The position numbers and the translations under genes are program-made. The notes under the pieces were generated by a model, which did no database searches, was not told the DNA's origin, and worked only from the letters and a program-made list of their open reading frames with translations. A stretch of DNA of 64,000 nucleotides from NCBI GenBank assembly GCA_965198185.1, contig CBDAOU010000001.1, forward strand, positions 248,001-312,000. The letters run 5' to 3'. This DNA comes from JAJECS01 sp965198185. Lineage in GTDB: Bacteria; Chloroflexota; UBA11872. Positions 1 to 8,221 of the stretch are shown here, one piece after another (position 1 is the stretch's first letter; the number at the start of each line of letters is the position of its first letter).

Positions 1-582
1 CGTGGGTTCCGGCGAGGGAGTCGGCGTAGGGCCTGAGGTTGGAGTGGGTGGCGGGGTTGTGGTGGGTTCCGGCGCGGGTGTCGGCTCTGGCGTGGGCGAC
101 GGCGCCGGCGCAGGCGTCGGTTCTGGCGTCGGAGCGGGCTGCGGCGTCGCTGTCGGTTCCAGCGTGGGCGTCGGTGTGGCCTCAGCCGTCGGCGTGGGAT
201 TTGAGGGCGCGGGCGTGGACTCAGGCGTCGGTGGCGGCTCCGGAGAAGGCGTGGGCTCTGGAGGCGGCGTGACCGTCGCCGTGGGTTCCGGCGATGCAGT
301 CGGCGTGGGCTCTCGCGTAGGCGTGGACGCTGGTGCAGGCGCGGGCTCGAACGTAGCTGTAGGTGCAAGCCTCGTCACAGTCGCCGGCGTTGACGCAGGC
401 GTGGGCGCAAGAGTGGGAGACGACGCCGGCGGCGTGACCGCTGCAGGTGGCGCCGAGGCTTCCCCACATGCCAGGCAGAGAAAGCCGAGTGCGACGATCA
501 GCCCTGCTATCCGGGATCTGCTGAAGGGACCATTCGATTCGCGCCTCGGGGCAAGCCGACGACCGCTTTCGTGTCTACACAC
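1..582 (-). CDS. Pro/Thr-rich lipoprotein, N-terminal part (runs off the left edge)
   Basis: Read on the minus strand, the first 582 bases stay open and encode a lipoprotein. From a GTG at 582 there is a short basic stretch, a hydrophobic segment (GLIVALGFLCLAC) ending in a lipobox Cys, then Ala/Pro-rich sequence. After that come about 130 residues of alternating Pro with Thr, Ser, Glu or Ala (TPTPSPEPT-like). Such linkers usually tether a folded extracellular domain to a lipidated Cys in Chloroflexota and Actinobacteria. The functional domain lies beyond position 1, so the role is unknown. A TTG at about 594 is an alternative start. The Gly/Val-rich open frame on the plus strand over the same bases is the mirror of this Pro/Thr repeat. 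Confidence 0.72.
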   Translation of the reverse strand, partial: MCRHESGRRLAPRRESNGPFSRSRIAGLIVALGFLCLACGEASAPPAAVTPPASSPTLAPTPASTPATVTRLAPTATFEPAPAPASTPTREPTPTASPEPTATVTPPPEPTPSPEPPPTPESTPAPSNPTPTAEATPTPTLEPTATPQPAPTPEPTPAPAPSPTPEPTPAPEPTTTPPPTPTSGPTPTPSPEPT

Positions 583-896
583 GCGTGAGTTCAAACAAGG
601 CGCTCATTACCCGCATTCAGGGAAACCGTGGCCGGGCCAATGCGAGTTTGTCCTGCCTTCTCATCGCGCGGCGCATACGCGTGAGAGTATCGCGCGGCGG
701 CCGCTTGACGCGCGGAAATTTGCTGCCGCACGCCATCGGAACGACGGGATTTCCTAATCACTCCCGAACCGCGTCCGTCGCGCACCAGGCGGCTCACACA
801 AGTCTTCGGCACGAACCTCACGGCGGTGGGTGCGGGGGACTGGTAGATTCTGCCGTTGCCGTACATGAGTGCCAGTGGCAGGCAGCAGAGGTCGTT
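583..896. other. Divergent intergenic region between lipoprotein and acyltransferase
   Basis: This 0.3 kb lies between two divergently read genes and should hold both promoters. I see no convincing -35/-10 pair. The acyltransferase frame stays open through it, but the extra sequence (Arg/His-rich, no domain character) does not resemble the family and is treated as non-coding. Confidence 0.4.
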
Positions 897-1862
897 GTGG
901 TCGTGCCGGGACAGTCTCCGCATCGGAATCTGGCGGTCGTCACTCGCAGCATCCTCGGTCACGCCGTGCAACTGATCGGGGCGGTCGTGTCCTATTCGGC
1001 GACGGCGCTCCTGCTCGCGGTCACATTGCTCCTGGGGATTCTGCCCGCGCGCCTTGTTGATGCGGCCGCCGCCTGGCTGGGACGCCGCGTGTACGCCTGG
1101 GGCGGGCGTCGATCGCGCCAGCTGCGCGCCAATCTGTCGGTGGCCATGGGGCCGTCGGCCTCGGCACAAGAAGTGAACGCCACGGCCGCGGATGTCTACG
1201 CCAGCTACGGTCGCTACCTGACGGAATACTTCACGATGATCTGGCCCGATTGGTGGCGTCGCCACCGCCGCGTCGAGATCGATTCGTCAGAGCTGGCGGC
1301 GGCGCTGGAGGCCGGCCGGGGCGCCATCATCGTGAGCATGCATGCCGCCAACTTCGAGATCGCCGCTCGCGAGTTGCGTCGGCGGCACGCGCCCATCTCG
1401 TCCGCCGGTGAACGGCTCCGGCCGCACTGGCTGGGGCGTGTGTTCGCCATGATCCGTCGACGGGCGCGGATCGAGGTGCACGACGAACGCCAGGCCGCGC
1501 GCCCATTGCTGCGCGCGCTGCGCCGCAACGAGGCCGTTGGGCTGGCCGCGGATCGCGTCATCATCGGCGACGGCGTACCCGTGCAGCTCTGCGGCGAGAC
1601 GGCCATCCTCCCCAAAGGCCCCGCGATGCTGGCCATCATGAGCGGCGCGCCGCTCATGCCCGCCTTTGCCCGGCGCTTGCCCGACGGGCGCGTCCAGGGC
1701 TACTTCGGACGCGCCATCGACCTGCGCGACCTCGACCGCTCCAACGCCGGCCTCCAAGAAGGCGTGCAACGCATGGCGGATGTGCTGACGGAGATGATCG
1801 GATTCGGCTACCGCAGTTGGTACGCCCTGCACCCGGTGTGGCCAACGGCGCGGGTGCCGTAG
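897..1862 (+). CDS. Lysophospholipid/PIM-type acyltransferase (LpxL/HtrB/PatA superfamily)
   Basis: Membrane-associated acyltransferase of the LPLAT group that includes lipid A acyltransferases (LpxL/HtrB) and the mycobacterial phosphatidylinositol mannoside acyltransferase PatA. It would transfer a fatty acyl chain to a glycolipid. About 321 residues from GTG 897, the usual size. A hydrophobic N-terminal segment (about residues 20-55) is followed by the H-x4-E catalytic motif (HAANFE, His149/Glu154), and later by the ILPKGPA segment typical of the family. The start is uncertain: GTG 897 has AGAGG upstream at about 886-890, GTG 903 is also possible, and the frame is open back to 585. In an organism without obvious lipid A genes here, a PIM-like glycolipid substrate is the better guess. 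Confidence 0.8.
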   Translation: MVVPGQSPHRNLAVVTRSILGHAVQLIGAVVSYSATALLLAVTLLLGILPARLVDAAAAWLGRRVYAWGGRRSRQLRANLSVAMGPSASAQEVNATAADVYASYGRYLTEYFTMIWPDWWRRHRRVEIDSSELAAALEAGRGAIIVSMHAANFEIAARELRRRHAPISSAGERLRPHWLGRVFAMIRRRARIEVHDERQAARPLLRALRRNEAVGLAADRVIIGDGVPVQLCGETAILPKGPAMLAIMSGAPLMPAFARRLPDGRVQGYFGRAIDLRDLDRSNAGLQEGVQRMADVLTEMIGFGYRSWYALHPVWPTARVP

Positions 1863-1897
1863 CGCCCCGCCACGCCTAACTGAGGTTTGAGGGCCGT

Positions 1898-1922
1898 AGG
1901 GGCGGGTTTGAAACCCGCCCCT
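1898..1922. repeat. Dispersed palindrome, copy 1 (GGGGCGGGTTT-G-AAACCCGCCCC)
   Basis: Perfect 12-bp inverted arms around a single G, just after the acyltransferase and at the left side of the IS110-type element. A close relative occurs at 21639-21662 with TCT/AGA replacing TTT/AAA. Compensated arm changes and intergenic placement mark it as a REP-like repeat rather than a terminator, since no T-tract follows. Confidence 0.75.
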
Positions 1923-1924
1923 TG

Positions 1925-2132
1925 TATGTTGCAAGTCCCCTCGGATCGTCCGTGGGGAAGCACCGGGCCGGGACAGACCGTCCGCCCCTGGGTCCCAAGA
2001 GACCGTTCGGTAGCGTGGTCGTCCCGGCCCGTGGCGCTGGTCCAGAGCCCGTACCGTTGCCAGGGCCGCCGTGGCGAGCCCGCATCTTGCAAGGCTGGGC
2101 GGGAGGCCGGCGCCGCCTCGGAGGGTACCGAA
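1925..2132 (+). ncRNA. Candidate IS110 bridge RNA region
   Basis: In IS110 elements the non-coding left end is transcribed as a bridge RNA whose two loops pair with target and donor DNA. This GC-rich stretch between the palindrome and the transposase ATG has several short complementary segments, for example around 2084-2107 and 2101-2124. Position and length fit; the fold has not been computed, so this is inference from element layout. Confidence 0.35.
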
Positions 2133-3071
2133 ATGCCCCAGTCCCTGTATCTCGGCCTGGACGTCGCCCGCGATCATTTGGATGTCGCGCGCTATCCCAC
2201 GCAGGACGCCTGGCGGATCCCCAACACGGCCGCGGGGCATGCCGCGCTGGTGCGCCGCGCGCAGGCCCTGCAGCCCACCCGGATCGTGTTGGAAGCCAGT
2301 GGCGGCTACGAGCAGGCGGTCGACGCGGCGCTGATCGCCGCGGGGCTGCCGGCGGTGGTGGTCAATCCGCGGCAGGTGCGCGACTTCGCCCGCAGCCGCA
2401 ACATTTTGGCCAAGACCGATCGGCTCGACGCCTGGGTGCTGGCCCGCTTCGCGGCCGAGGTCCAGCCCCCGGTGCGCCCGCGCCCAGATGTGGCCACCCG
2501 CCACTTGCACGCCCTGATCACTCGCCGGCGCCAACTCCTGACCATGCGCGTGGCCGAGCAGCAACGGCGCCCCCAAGCCCCGCCGGCCCTCCACGCCAAC
2601 ATCGATGCCCACCTCGCCTGGCTGACCGACTGCCTGGCCGACCTCGACGCGCAACTCGCCGCCGCCATCCAGGCCGAGCCGCGGCTGCGCGCGCGGGCCG
2701 CCTGGCTGCAGAGCATCCCCGGCATCGGCCCGGTCGCCTGCCACACTCTGCTCGCCGAGCTGCCCGAGCTCGGCACGCTCAACCAGAAACAGATCGCCGC
2801 CCTCGTCGGCGTCGCCCCCTTCAATCGGGACAGCGGCGCCTGGCGCGGGCGCCGCTCGGTCTGGGGTGGGCGCGCGTCGGTGCGGGCGGCGCTCTATATG
2901 GCTGCGCTTGCCGCCAGCCGGGCCAACCCGAGCCTCCGCGCCTTCTACCAGCGCCTCGTCGCGGCCGGCAAGCCCAAGCTCGTGGCCCTCACCGCCTGCA
3001 TGCGCAAGCTCCTCGTGCTCTGCAATGCCCTCTGCAAACAGCAGGCCATGTGGGACCCGACCATGGCCTAA
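2133..3071 (+). CDS. IS110-family transposase (DEDD recombinase)
   Basis: Transposase of the IS110 family, a RuvC-like DEDD nuclease fused to a C-terminal Tnp (transposase 20) domain with a catalytic serine; such enzymes recombine DNA guided by a bridge RNA. About 312 residues from ATG 2133. The DEDD residues can be placed at Asp10 (LGLDVARDH), Glu54 (VLEASGGYE), Asp96 and Asp99 (KTDRLDA). The helix-hairpin-helix-like LQSIPGIGPVA segment is near 192-202 and the serine is Ser234 in NRDSGAW. The frame is intact, so the element may still be active. The frame extends upstream to 1887, but that part belongs to the non-coding left end. Confidence 0.93.
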   Translation: MPQSLYLGLDVARDHLDVARYPTQDAWRIPNTAAGHAALVRRAQALQPTRIVLEASGGYEQAVDAALIAAGLPAVVVNPRQVRDFARSRNILAKTDRLDAWVLARFAAEVQPPVRPRPDVATRHLHALITRRRQLLTMRVAEQQRRPQAPPALHANIDAHLAWLTDCLADLDAQLAAAIQAEPRLRARAAWLQSIPGIGPVACHTLLAELPELGTLNQKQIAALVGVAPFNRDSGAWRGRRSVWGGRASVRAALYMAALAASRANPSLRAFYQRLVAAGKPKLVALTACMRKLLVLCNALCKQQAMWDPTMA

Positions 3072-3179
3072 CCCTTGACGGCCAAACACCGTTGCTACCA
3101 ACACGCAGGTGGATTCAAGCCCCTCGGTCTTCCGGACAGCCGCGCCACCGATGTCTCCTACGGACTGGCGGCCTTCGAT

Positions 3180-3932
3180 TCAGGAGACGCTGCCAGCGTT
3201 TCTGAGGTACTCCCGTGCACCGGCCTCCAACCAGGGCGTCCAGGGCGGGTGCAGGAAGCGAGCGCCGACATCGATCCAGTGGGCCGCCGATTCCGTGAAG
3301 GCAAGCGTGCCCGCCACCCGGCCGGCGGCAACGATCTGGCGAATCGCTTTCTCGGTCGTCTCCCGAATCTCCGGTGCGGTGTTATCAAGAATCCCCATGC
3401 TCTGGCCGAGGTCCGAGGGCGCCACGAAGAAGACGTCGATATGGTCGACTTCGAGCAGCTCGGGAAGGTTGCGGACCGCCCGAATGTCCTCCACCAGGAT
3501 CACGATCAGCGTCTCGTCGTTCGCCTGGTTCAGGTAGTCGTCCACGCCGTATCCCTGGCGCGAGCCGAACATGCCGCGGTGCCCGATGGGCGCGAACTTG
3601 GCGGCGTCCACGATCTGCCGCGCCTCGTCCGCGGTATTGACGTGCGGCACCACGATGCCCTGCGCGCCCTGGTCGAGCGTGCGGTAGATAATGCCGGGCT
3701 CGACGCGGTTCACGCGCACGATCGAGGTCACGCCCCACAGATCGCAGGCACGCGTCAGATCAGCGATGTCACCGAAGTCGACCGGCCCGTGCTCGGCCTC
3801 GATCCAGAATCCATCGAACCCCCACGGCCCCATGGTGTCGATCAGGTCGGGCGTGTTTACGCCCGCCGGAATAGATACCACCTTGCCCTCGGCGAGCCTG
3901 TGCTTGACGCGGTTCGGTCGGATTTCGGCCAT
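3180..3932 (-). CDS. HpcH/HpaI-type aldolase (2-keto-3-deoxy sugar acid aldolase-like)
   Basis: Class II pyruvate aldolase of the HpcH/HpaI family, which cleaves 2-keto-3-deoxy or 4-hydroxy-2-oxo acids to pyruvate and an aldehyde with a divalent metal. About 250 residues, family length. Visible hallmarks are WIEAEHGP with catalytic His48, the GAQGIVVPHV strand (89-98), metal ligands Glu148 (ILVEDI) and Asp174 (VAPSDLG), and the FGSRQGYG loop. The ATG at 3932 has AAGGA nine bases upstream, better than the longer upstream option. It stands between the IS element and a sialidase-like gene on the same strand, consistent with use of sugar-derived acids. Substrate unknown. Confidence 0.88.
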   Translation of the reverse strand: MAEIRPNRVKHRLAEGKVVSIPAGVNTPDLIDTMGPWGFDGFWIEAEHGPVDFGDIADLTRACDLWGVTSIVRVNRVEPGIIYRTLDQGAQGIVVPHVNTADEARQIVDAAKFAPIGHRGMFGSRQGYGVDDYLNQANDETLIVILVEDIRAVRNLPELLEVDHIDVFFVAPSDLGQSMGILDNTAPEIRETTEKAIRQIVAAGRVAGTLAFTESAAHWIDVGARFLHPPWTPWLEAGAREYLRNAGSVS

Positions 3933-4132
3933 GCTCACGAGTCCTTGCGGTGATCGACGGGGCGGCAACAGCCGCCAGCGTAAGGCATGCGCACCTGCCG
4001 GTCCGGCAGGGGACGGGCAGGCAGACGTTCTGGCTACGCGCGGGTGGCGCGGGAATGGCGGCTACACAAAGGGCTCCGACAGAGCAATTCCACGCCCAAT
4101 CCGACTTTGAGCTGCCCAGAATCGTCTCCCGT

Positions 4133-4178
4133 CTGCCCAAATTCCGTTACGCTTCCACCTTTGGGCAGGGGTTTTTTT
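4133..4178 (+). terminator. Hairpin followed by T7 tract (terminator-like, plus strand)
   Basis: CTGCCCAAA (4133-4141) pairs perfectly with TTTGGGCAG (4160-4168), followed by GGGG and seven T (4172-4178). This is a textbook Rho-independent shape on the plus strand, yet the flanking genes are both on the minus strand. It may end an unannotated small plus-strand RNA. The rest of 3933-4224 shows no gene, only a further GGGCA motif at about 4189. Confidence 0.5.
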
Positions 4179-4224
4179 ACGTGTTCGGGCAGTTGTTTCG
4201 AGTACGAAGTAAAAACCCGCGCCG

Positions 4225-5427
4225 CTACGTGCGCCTAACGGTGATGAACGTCCCGGACACCTCGCTCATGCGCGGGTTGTTCGGGTCGGTGCGTCCGTAG
4301 GCGGCCAGCAGCGTGTCGGGCGCAACCGCTTCGACCCAGTCGTAGCTGCCGCAGTCCCACGGCTGCGTGCCCAGGTGCAGGCAGAAGTGCCCGATCCAGG
4401 TGTGGCCGTCGTCAAGGCTGAAGGCCAGCCAGTCGCCGGGACGACCGTAGATCACCGCCAGCACGCCGTTGTCCATGCGGCAGGCATTGGGCCAGACGCC
4501 GCGGTCGGCGATGGGATCGGCCACGCTCCAGGTGCGCCCGTCATCCGCCGACCGGCTCAAATACAGCGGCGAATAGGTTCCGTCATAGCGGCCCCCGCTG
4601 CGCATGAAGCACAGCATCTCGCCGCTTGGCAGCATCAGCAACGCCGGCTCATCGAAGCCTTCGATCCGCACGTGGTCGTCCGGCGTCAGGTCCGACGCCA
4701 CCGTCGCGCGGTAGTGCCAACTCCTGCCGCGGTCCGTCGAGCGCACGACGTAGGTGCTGTACTTGCGATGGCCCGCAAACCGTCCGTGCGCGCCGGCCAG
4801 CAGGCTGCCGTCGCTGAGCGCCACGATATTGTGATCGACGTAGGAGTCGACGTGGAAGCCCCAGCGCTCGCTCTCGCCTTCGGCGAGCTGCGGAACGCCA
4901 GAAATCTCCACCGTCTCGGCGCTGAACGTTCGTGCCCCGTCGGTCGAACGGAAGGCGCGGCCCTGGTACACGCCCGACCTATCCGTCTTGCCGAGCCAGG
5001 GCTCTTCGGAGCCCTCCAGCCCGATCAGCTCGCCGTCGGGAAACTGATAGACGTGCCAACTGGGCCAGGCCGGCGACGGGTCCCAGGTCTGGCCCGCGTC
5101 CCGCGACGCGCGCCAGGTCATCGCCCCGTCCTCCGAGGGGACGTTGCCCGCGATCAGGCGGCCATCGCGGAGGTTGAACAGGAATCCGGCGGGACAGAAG
5201 CGGTCCTGCTCGGGAATCAGCGTGATGGTCTTCTCGACCTGGATGGTCACGCCGGGCAGCTCGTAGCGCCCGCGGCACCGCGCTTCGTGGTCTTTGGGCA
5301 TGGTTTTGGCAGCCATGTGGCGCTCGCTTTGCTGGAATCGCAGGGCTAGCTGGGCGCCGATGGTAGCCCCCGCGCCCGCTAAGCCGACCCAGCCAACGAT
5401 CAACCGCCTGCGCAGTTGAGTTAGCAC
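4225..5427 (-). CDS. Sialidase-like BNR/Asp-box repeat protein
   Basis: Six-bladed beta-propeller glycoside hydrolase-like protein (exo-alpha-sialidase superfamily). Five Asp boxes (S-x-D-x-G-x-T-W) are visible: SRDAGQTW, STDGARTF, STDRGRSW, SADDGRTW and SLDDGHTW. With the GTG at 5427 the N-terminus has basic residues plus a hydrophobic stretch (RRRLIVGWVGLAGAGATIG) that could be a signal or membrane anchor. ATG 5316 would give a cytoplasmic form, and neither start has a strong Shine-Dalgarno. About 400 or 363 residues. Many genomic homologues of this type have no proven sialidase activity, so the substrate is open. It is divergent from the M20 peptidase. Confidence 0.78.
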   Translation of the reverse strand: MLTQLRRRLIVGWVGLAGAGATIGAQLALRFQQSERHMAAKTMPKDHEARCRGRYELPGVTIQVEKTITLIPEQDRFCPAGFLFNLRDGRLIAGNVPSEDGAMTWRASRDAGQTWDPSPAWPSWHVYQFPDGELIGLEGSEEPWLGKTDRSGVYQGRAFRSTDGARTFSAETVEISGVPQLAEGESERWGFHVDSYVDHNIVALSDGSLLAGAHGRFAGHRKYSTYVVRSTDRGRSWHYRATVASDLTPDDHVRIEGFDEPALLMLPSGEMLCFMRSGGRYDGTYSPLYLSRSADDGRTWSVADPIADRGVWPNACRMDNGVLAVIYGRPGDWLAFSLDDGHTWIGHFCLHLGTQPWDCGSYDWVEAVAPDTLLAAYGRTDPNNPRMSEVSGTFITVRRT

Positions 5428-5470
5428 CTACCATGCGGCCAGCGAGCAGCCGAGCCGAGGAGTCACCGCG

Positions 5471-6777
5471 ATGACCGAGACCCAGACCCGCGAGCGTGTA
5501 TTGGCCGAGGTGGATGCGCTGTCCGATGACCTTGTCCAGATGACCATCGACACCGTCCGCATCCCGTCGGTGAACCCGACCTATCCGGGCATCGATCAAG
5601 AGGCGGCGCGCGGTGGCGAGACGCGCGTCAACGAGTTCTGCAAGCCGCTCATGGAGGATGTCGGCCTGACGACCGACCTGTGGGAAGCGGAGGAGGGCCG
5701 CGCGAACCTTGCCGGCAAGCTCGGCGGCACGGGCGGCGGGCGGTCGCTGCTCTTCAACGGCCACGTGGACGTGGTGCCGCCTGGACCGGACGCCAACTGG
5801 ACCAAGGCGGGGCCGTGGAGCGGCGAGGTCATCGACGGCAAAATCTGGGGCCGTGGCTCGTGCGACATGAAGGGCGGCAACGCCGCCGCGCTGATCGCGC
5901 TGCAAGCCGTGCTGCAGGCCGGCCTGCACCCCAAGGGCGACGTCATCATCGAATACGTCGTGGGCGAGGAGATGATGAACACCGAGGCCGGGACCGGCGC
6001 GGCCATCGAGCGCGGCTACACGGCCGATGCGGCGATCGTGGCCGAGGCGTCCGGTCCGCCCTATCGCCTGGGCATCATTCCGGCCTCGCCCGGCCTGCTC
6101 TACATGGCCCTGACGATCAAGGGCCGGGCGGTGCACGCCTCCATGCGCGACGAGTTGATTCGTGCGGGCGGCGGCGGCGCGGCCATCGGCGTCTCCTCCA
6201 TCGACAAGGCCCAGCTGATCATGGACGGCTTGCGCCGGCTGGAGGAGGAGTGGGGCCAGACCAAGTCGCACCCGATGTTCAAGCGCCCGGGGCACTTCAC
6301 GATCTATCCGGGCTTGGTGCAGGGCGGTCCGAACGGCCCGTTCGTGATCTCGGAGGAAAGCCGGGTTGAGTACGCGATCTGGCACCCGCCCCAGGAGCCG
6401 GTTGAGGACGTCAAGGCCGAGATCGAGACCCACATCGCGCGCGTGGCGGCCACGGACTCATGGCTGCGGGAAAACCCGCCCAAGGTCGAGTGGCTGCTCT
6501 GGTGGCCGCCGTTCGACGTCTCGCCCGACGCGCCCATCTGCCAGGCCCTCGAAGCGGCCTATACGGGCGTGTTCGGCACGGAGCGCCGTACTACGGCTTC
6601 GCCGCCGTCGACGACGGGGCGTTCCTCAACCGCGCGGGAATCCCGGCCATCACCATCGGGCCGGGGAGCCTGCTGGTGGCGCACGGACCCGACGAGCACG
6701 TGGAAATCGACGAGCTGATCGATGCCGCCAAGATCTACGCGCTGGCGATCATCGAATGGTGCGGCGTCGCATCATAG
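5471..6777 (+). pseudogene. M20 family metallopeptidase (ArgE/DapE/CPG2-like), one frameshift
   Basis: Zinc-dependent M20 amidohydrolase/peptidase. Zinc-site motifs are intact: FNGHVDVVPPG (His98), GSCDMKGG (Asp132) and VGEEMMN (Glu166/Glu167). The first frame leaves the family after GVFGTE at about 6580. The family C-terminus, including YYGFAAVDDGAFLN and the last-ligand segment VAHGPDEHV, continues in another frame to a stop at 6775-6777. The span of 1307 bases is one short of a multiple of three, consistent with a single lost base near 6582. GAG-rich Shine-Dalgarno and ATG 5471 are clear. It is either a real single-base lesion or a sequence error. Substrate unknown. Confidence 0.85.
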
Positions 6778-6853
6778 GGCCTGCGTAAACTGTGAACGCC
6801 GGCCCCACGATGGCCGATCCGGTGGCAAACACCAGCGGATCGAGGCGCCCAGC

Positions 6854-7759
6854 ATGAACCGCACACACTCCTGCGAACCCACGATGACCGATGAGGACGT
6901 GGTGTGGTTCTGCCGCAACGGCTACTGGATTCTCGAAGCGGTCGTGCCAGACGAGATCAACCGGCGAGCGCTGGACTACCTGGCGTCGAACACGCACGTG
7001 GAACCCACCGAGATCATGGCGGAGGACTGGTTCGTCGACGGCGTGATTCTCAACCCAGCGGCCGCCGGGGCGATACGCTCCCTGCTGGGGGACGACTTCG
7101 CCTTGCCGTCGCTGATGGTGAATCATCGCGGCCGGGGCCCGGCCAAGCCGCAGGACTGGCACCGGGACAGCGGCTCACGCCATGGCCCGGAGCTCAACTA
7201 CCTGCAGGTCTTCTACTACCCCCAAGACGTGCCGCGGGAGATGGGTCCCACCGAGCTGCTGCCGGGCTCGCACTTCCTCTATCAGCGTGAAAAGCTGATG
7301 GCGCACTACGGCGCGATCAAGGGCGGCGTGCTCACCACCGGGCCGGCCGGTTCCATTTTCATTACGTCATACAACATCTGGCACCGCCGAGCGGCCCGCA
7401 CGGCGACGGCGGCGGCCGGTGTGCGCAACTTGCTGAAATACAACTACTGGCGCACCGCCGACCCGCGGCGGGACTGGATCGTGAGCCCGGAGTTTGACGT
7501 CGCGTCGGCGGACTTCGTTGTCGACGGGGTGCGGTTCTCCGAGGGGGTCCGCGACTGCGTCGACGCGGCCGAGATGTATTACTGGCTCTGCGGGAACATC
7601 GACGAGTTTCACTATCTGGGCGGCCAGTCGTGGCCGGCGGACATCCTGCAAGCCAAGCCCGCGCCCGGCACCCACGAACGCGCCAGATACCGCCGGCGCT
7701 ACGGCGTCCCAGGCGACGTTACCGATCGACGGAGTCGGCAATCCGGGCGGCTCCGGTGA
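6854..7759 (+). CDS. Phytanoyl-CoA dioxygenase family protein (paralogue 1)
   Basis: Fe(II)/2-oxoglutarate-dependent oxygenase of the PhyH family; members hydroxylate diverse small molecules. About 301 residues from ATG 6854. The iron triad is visible as DWHRD (His103, Asp105) and the distal His177 in NIWHRR; the PTELLPGSHFLY strand (about 132-143) is typical. It is highly similar across its length to the gene at 8218, pointing to tandem duplication. A small unknown gene lies between them. The upstream extension to 6722 overlaps the peptidase and is not used. Confidence 0.92.
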   Translation: MNRTHSCEPTMTDEDVVWFCRNGYWILEAVVPDEINRRALDYLASNTHVEPTEIMAEDWFVDGVILNPAAAGAIRSLLGDDFALPSLMVNHRGRGPAKPQDWHRDSGSRHGPELNYLQVFYYPQDVPREMGPTELLPGSHFLYQREKLMAHYGAIKGGVLTTGPAGSIFITSYNIWHRRAARTATAAAGVRNLLKYNYWRTADPRRDWIVSPEFDVASADFVVDGVRFSEGVRDCVDAAEMYYWLCGNIDEFHYLGGQSWPADILQAKPAPGTHERARYRRRYGVPGDVTDRRSRQSGRLR

Positions 7760-7852
7760 GGTGACGGACGACGCCGGCCGCACGCGGCCGCCCCAGTGCC
7801 GAGCTAGGATGGGCTACGCGAGCGCCACGGCGCGACCGGCGGAGGTCAACGG

Positions 7853-8221
7853 ATGAAAGACCCGCGGCAGATGGTGCGGCAGTGCATCGACGAGCTGCGC
7901 GAAGGACGCCTGACCGAGGAGCGGCTGCGCGAGCTTGAGGACGCCATCGGCGCGGAGCGACCGCGGCGCTGGGACCTGCTGTACCTCCAGGCGGCCAAGT
8001 CATCGGAAGCCTCGGACGTCGTCGGGATGCGCATGATCCGCGACGGCGAGGTGGTGTATCCGCTGCCGGCCCCCGAGGATTGGCCCTACAAGACCGTGCT
8101 GGAGGCCATCAACGACGGCTGGCGGGTGGTGAAGTTCCCCGAGCTGGCGCTGCTGATGGACGAGGGCCGCACGTATGGGCTCTCCTGCGAGTTCATCCTG
8201 GAACGGAGGGCCGTCGCATGA
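7853..8221 (+). CDS. Small conserved-looking protein between PhyH paralogues, unknown function
   Basis: A 122-residue soluble, acidic protein with ATG 7853 preceded by GGAGG. Its stop overlaps the start of the next PhyH gene by four bases (ATGA), so the two are probably translationally coupled. The N-terminal half is charged and helical (RQCIDELREGRLTEERLREL); the C-terminal half is mixed (PEDWPYKTVLEAINDGWRV). No signal peptide, membrane segment or metal motif is visible. I do not recognise the family. Coupling suggests it works with the dioxygenase, for instance as partner or stability factor, but this is inference. Confidence 0.75.
   Translation: MKDPRQMVRQCIDELREGRLTEERLRELEDAIGAERPRRWDLLYLQAAKSSEASDVVGMRMIRDGEVVYPLPAPEDWPYKTVLEAINDGWRVVKFPELALLMDEGRTYGLSCEFILERRAVA

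Larger units (their letters stand above)
1923..3077 (+). mobile_element. IS110-family insertion sequence (ends approximate)
   Basis: One transposase gene with about 210 bases of non-coding left end and almost none on the right, the layout of the IS110 subgroup in which the guide (bridge) RNA is encoded upstream of the transposase. No terminal inverted repeats are visible, as expected for IS110. The hexamer CCCTTG occurs at 1919-1924, next to the palindrome, and at 3072-3077, directly after the stop codon. These may be the recombined target/core copies, giving an element of about 1.15 kb. The exact ends are inferred. Confidence 0.6.

Noticed and set aside
2..757. Plus-strand Gly/Val-rich open frame of 251 codons
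   Set aside because: It mirrors the Pro/Thr-coding repeat of the minus-strand lipoprotein and its tail has no domain character.
1287..3104. Minus-strand open frame of 605 codons
   Set aside because: It lies antisense to the acyltransferase and the IS110 transposase; composition is that of a GC-rich shadow frame.
3075..3953. Plus-strand open frame of 292 codons
   Set aside because: Antisense to the well-supported HpcH/HpaI aldolase; no motif of its own.
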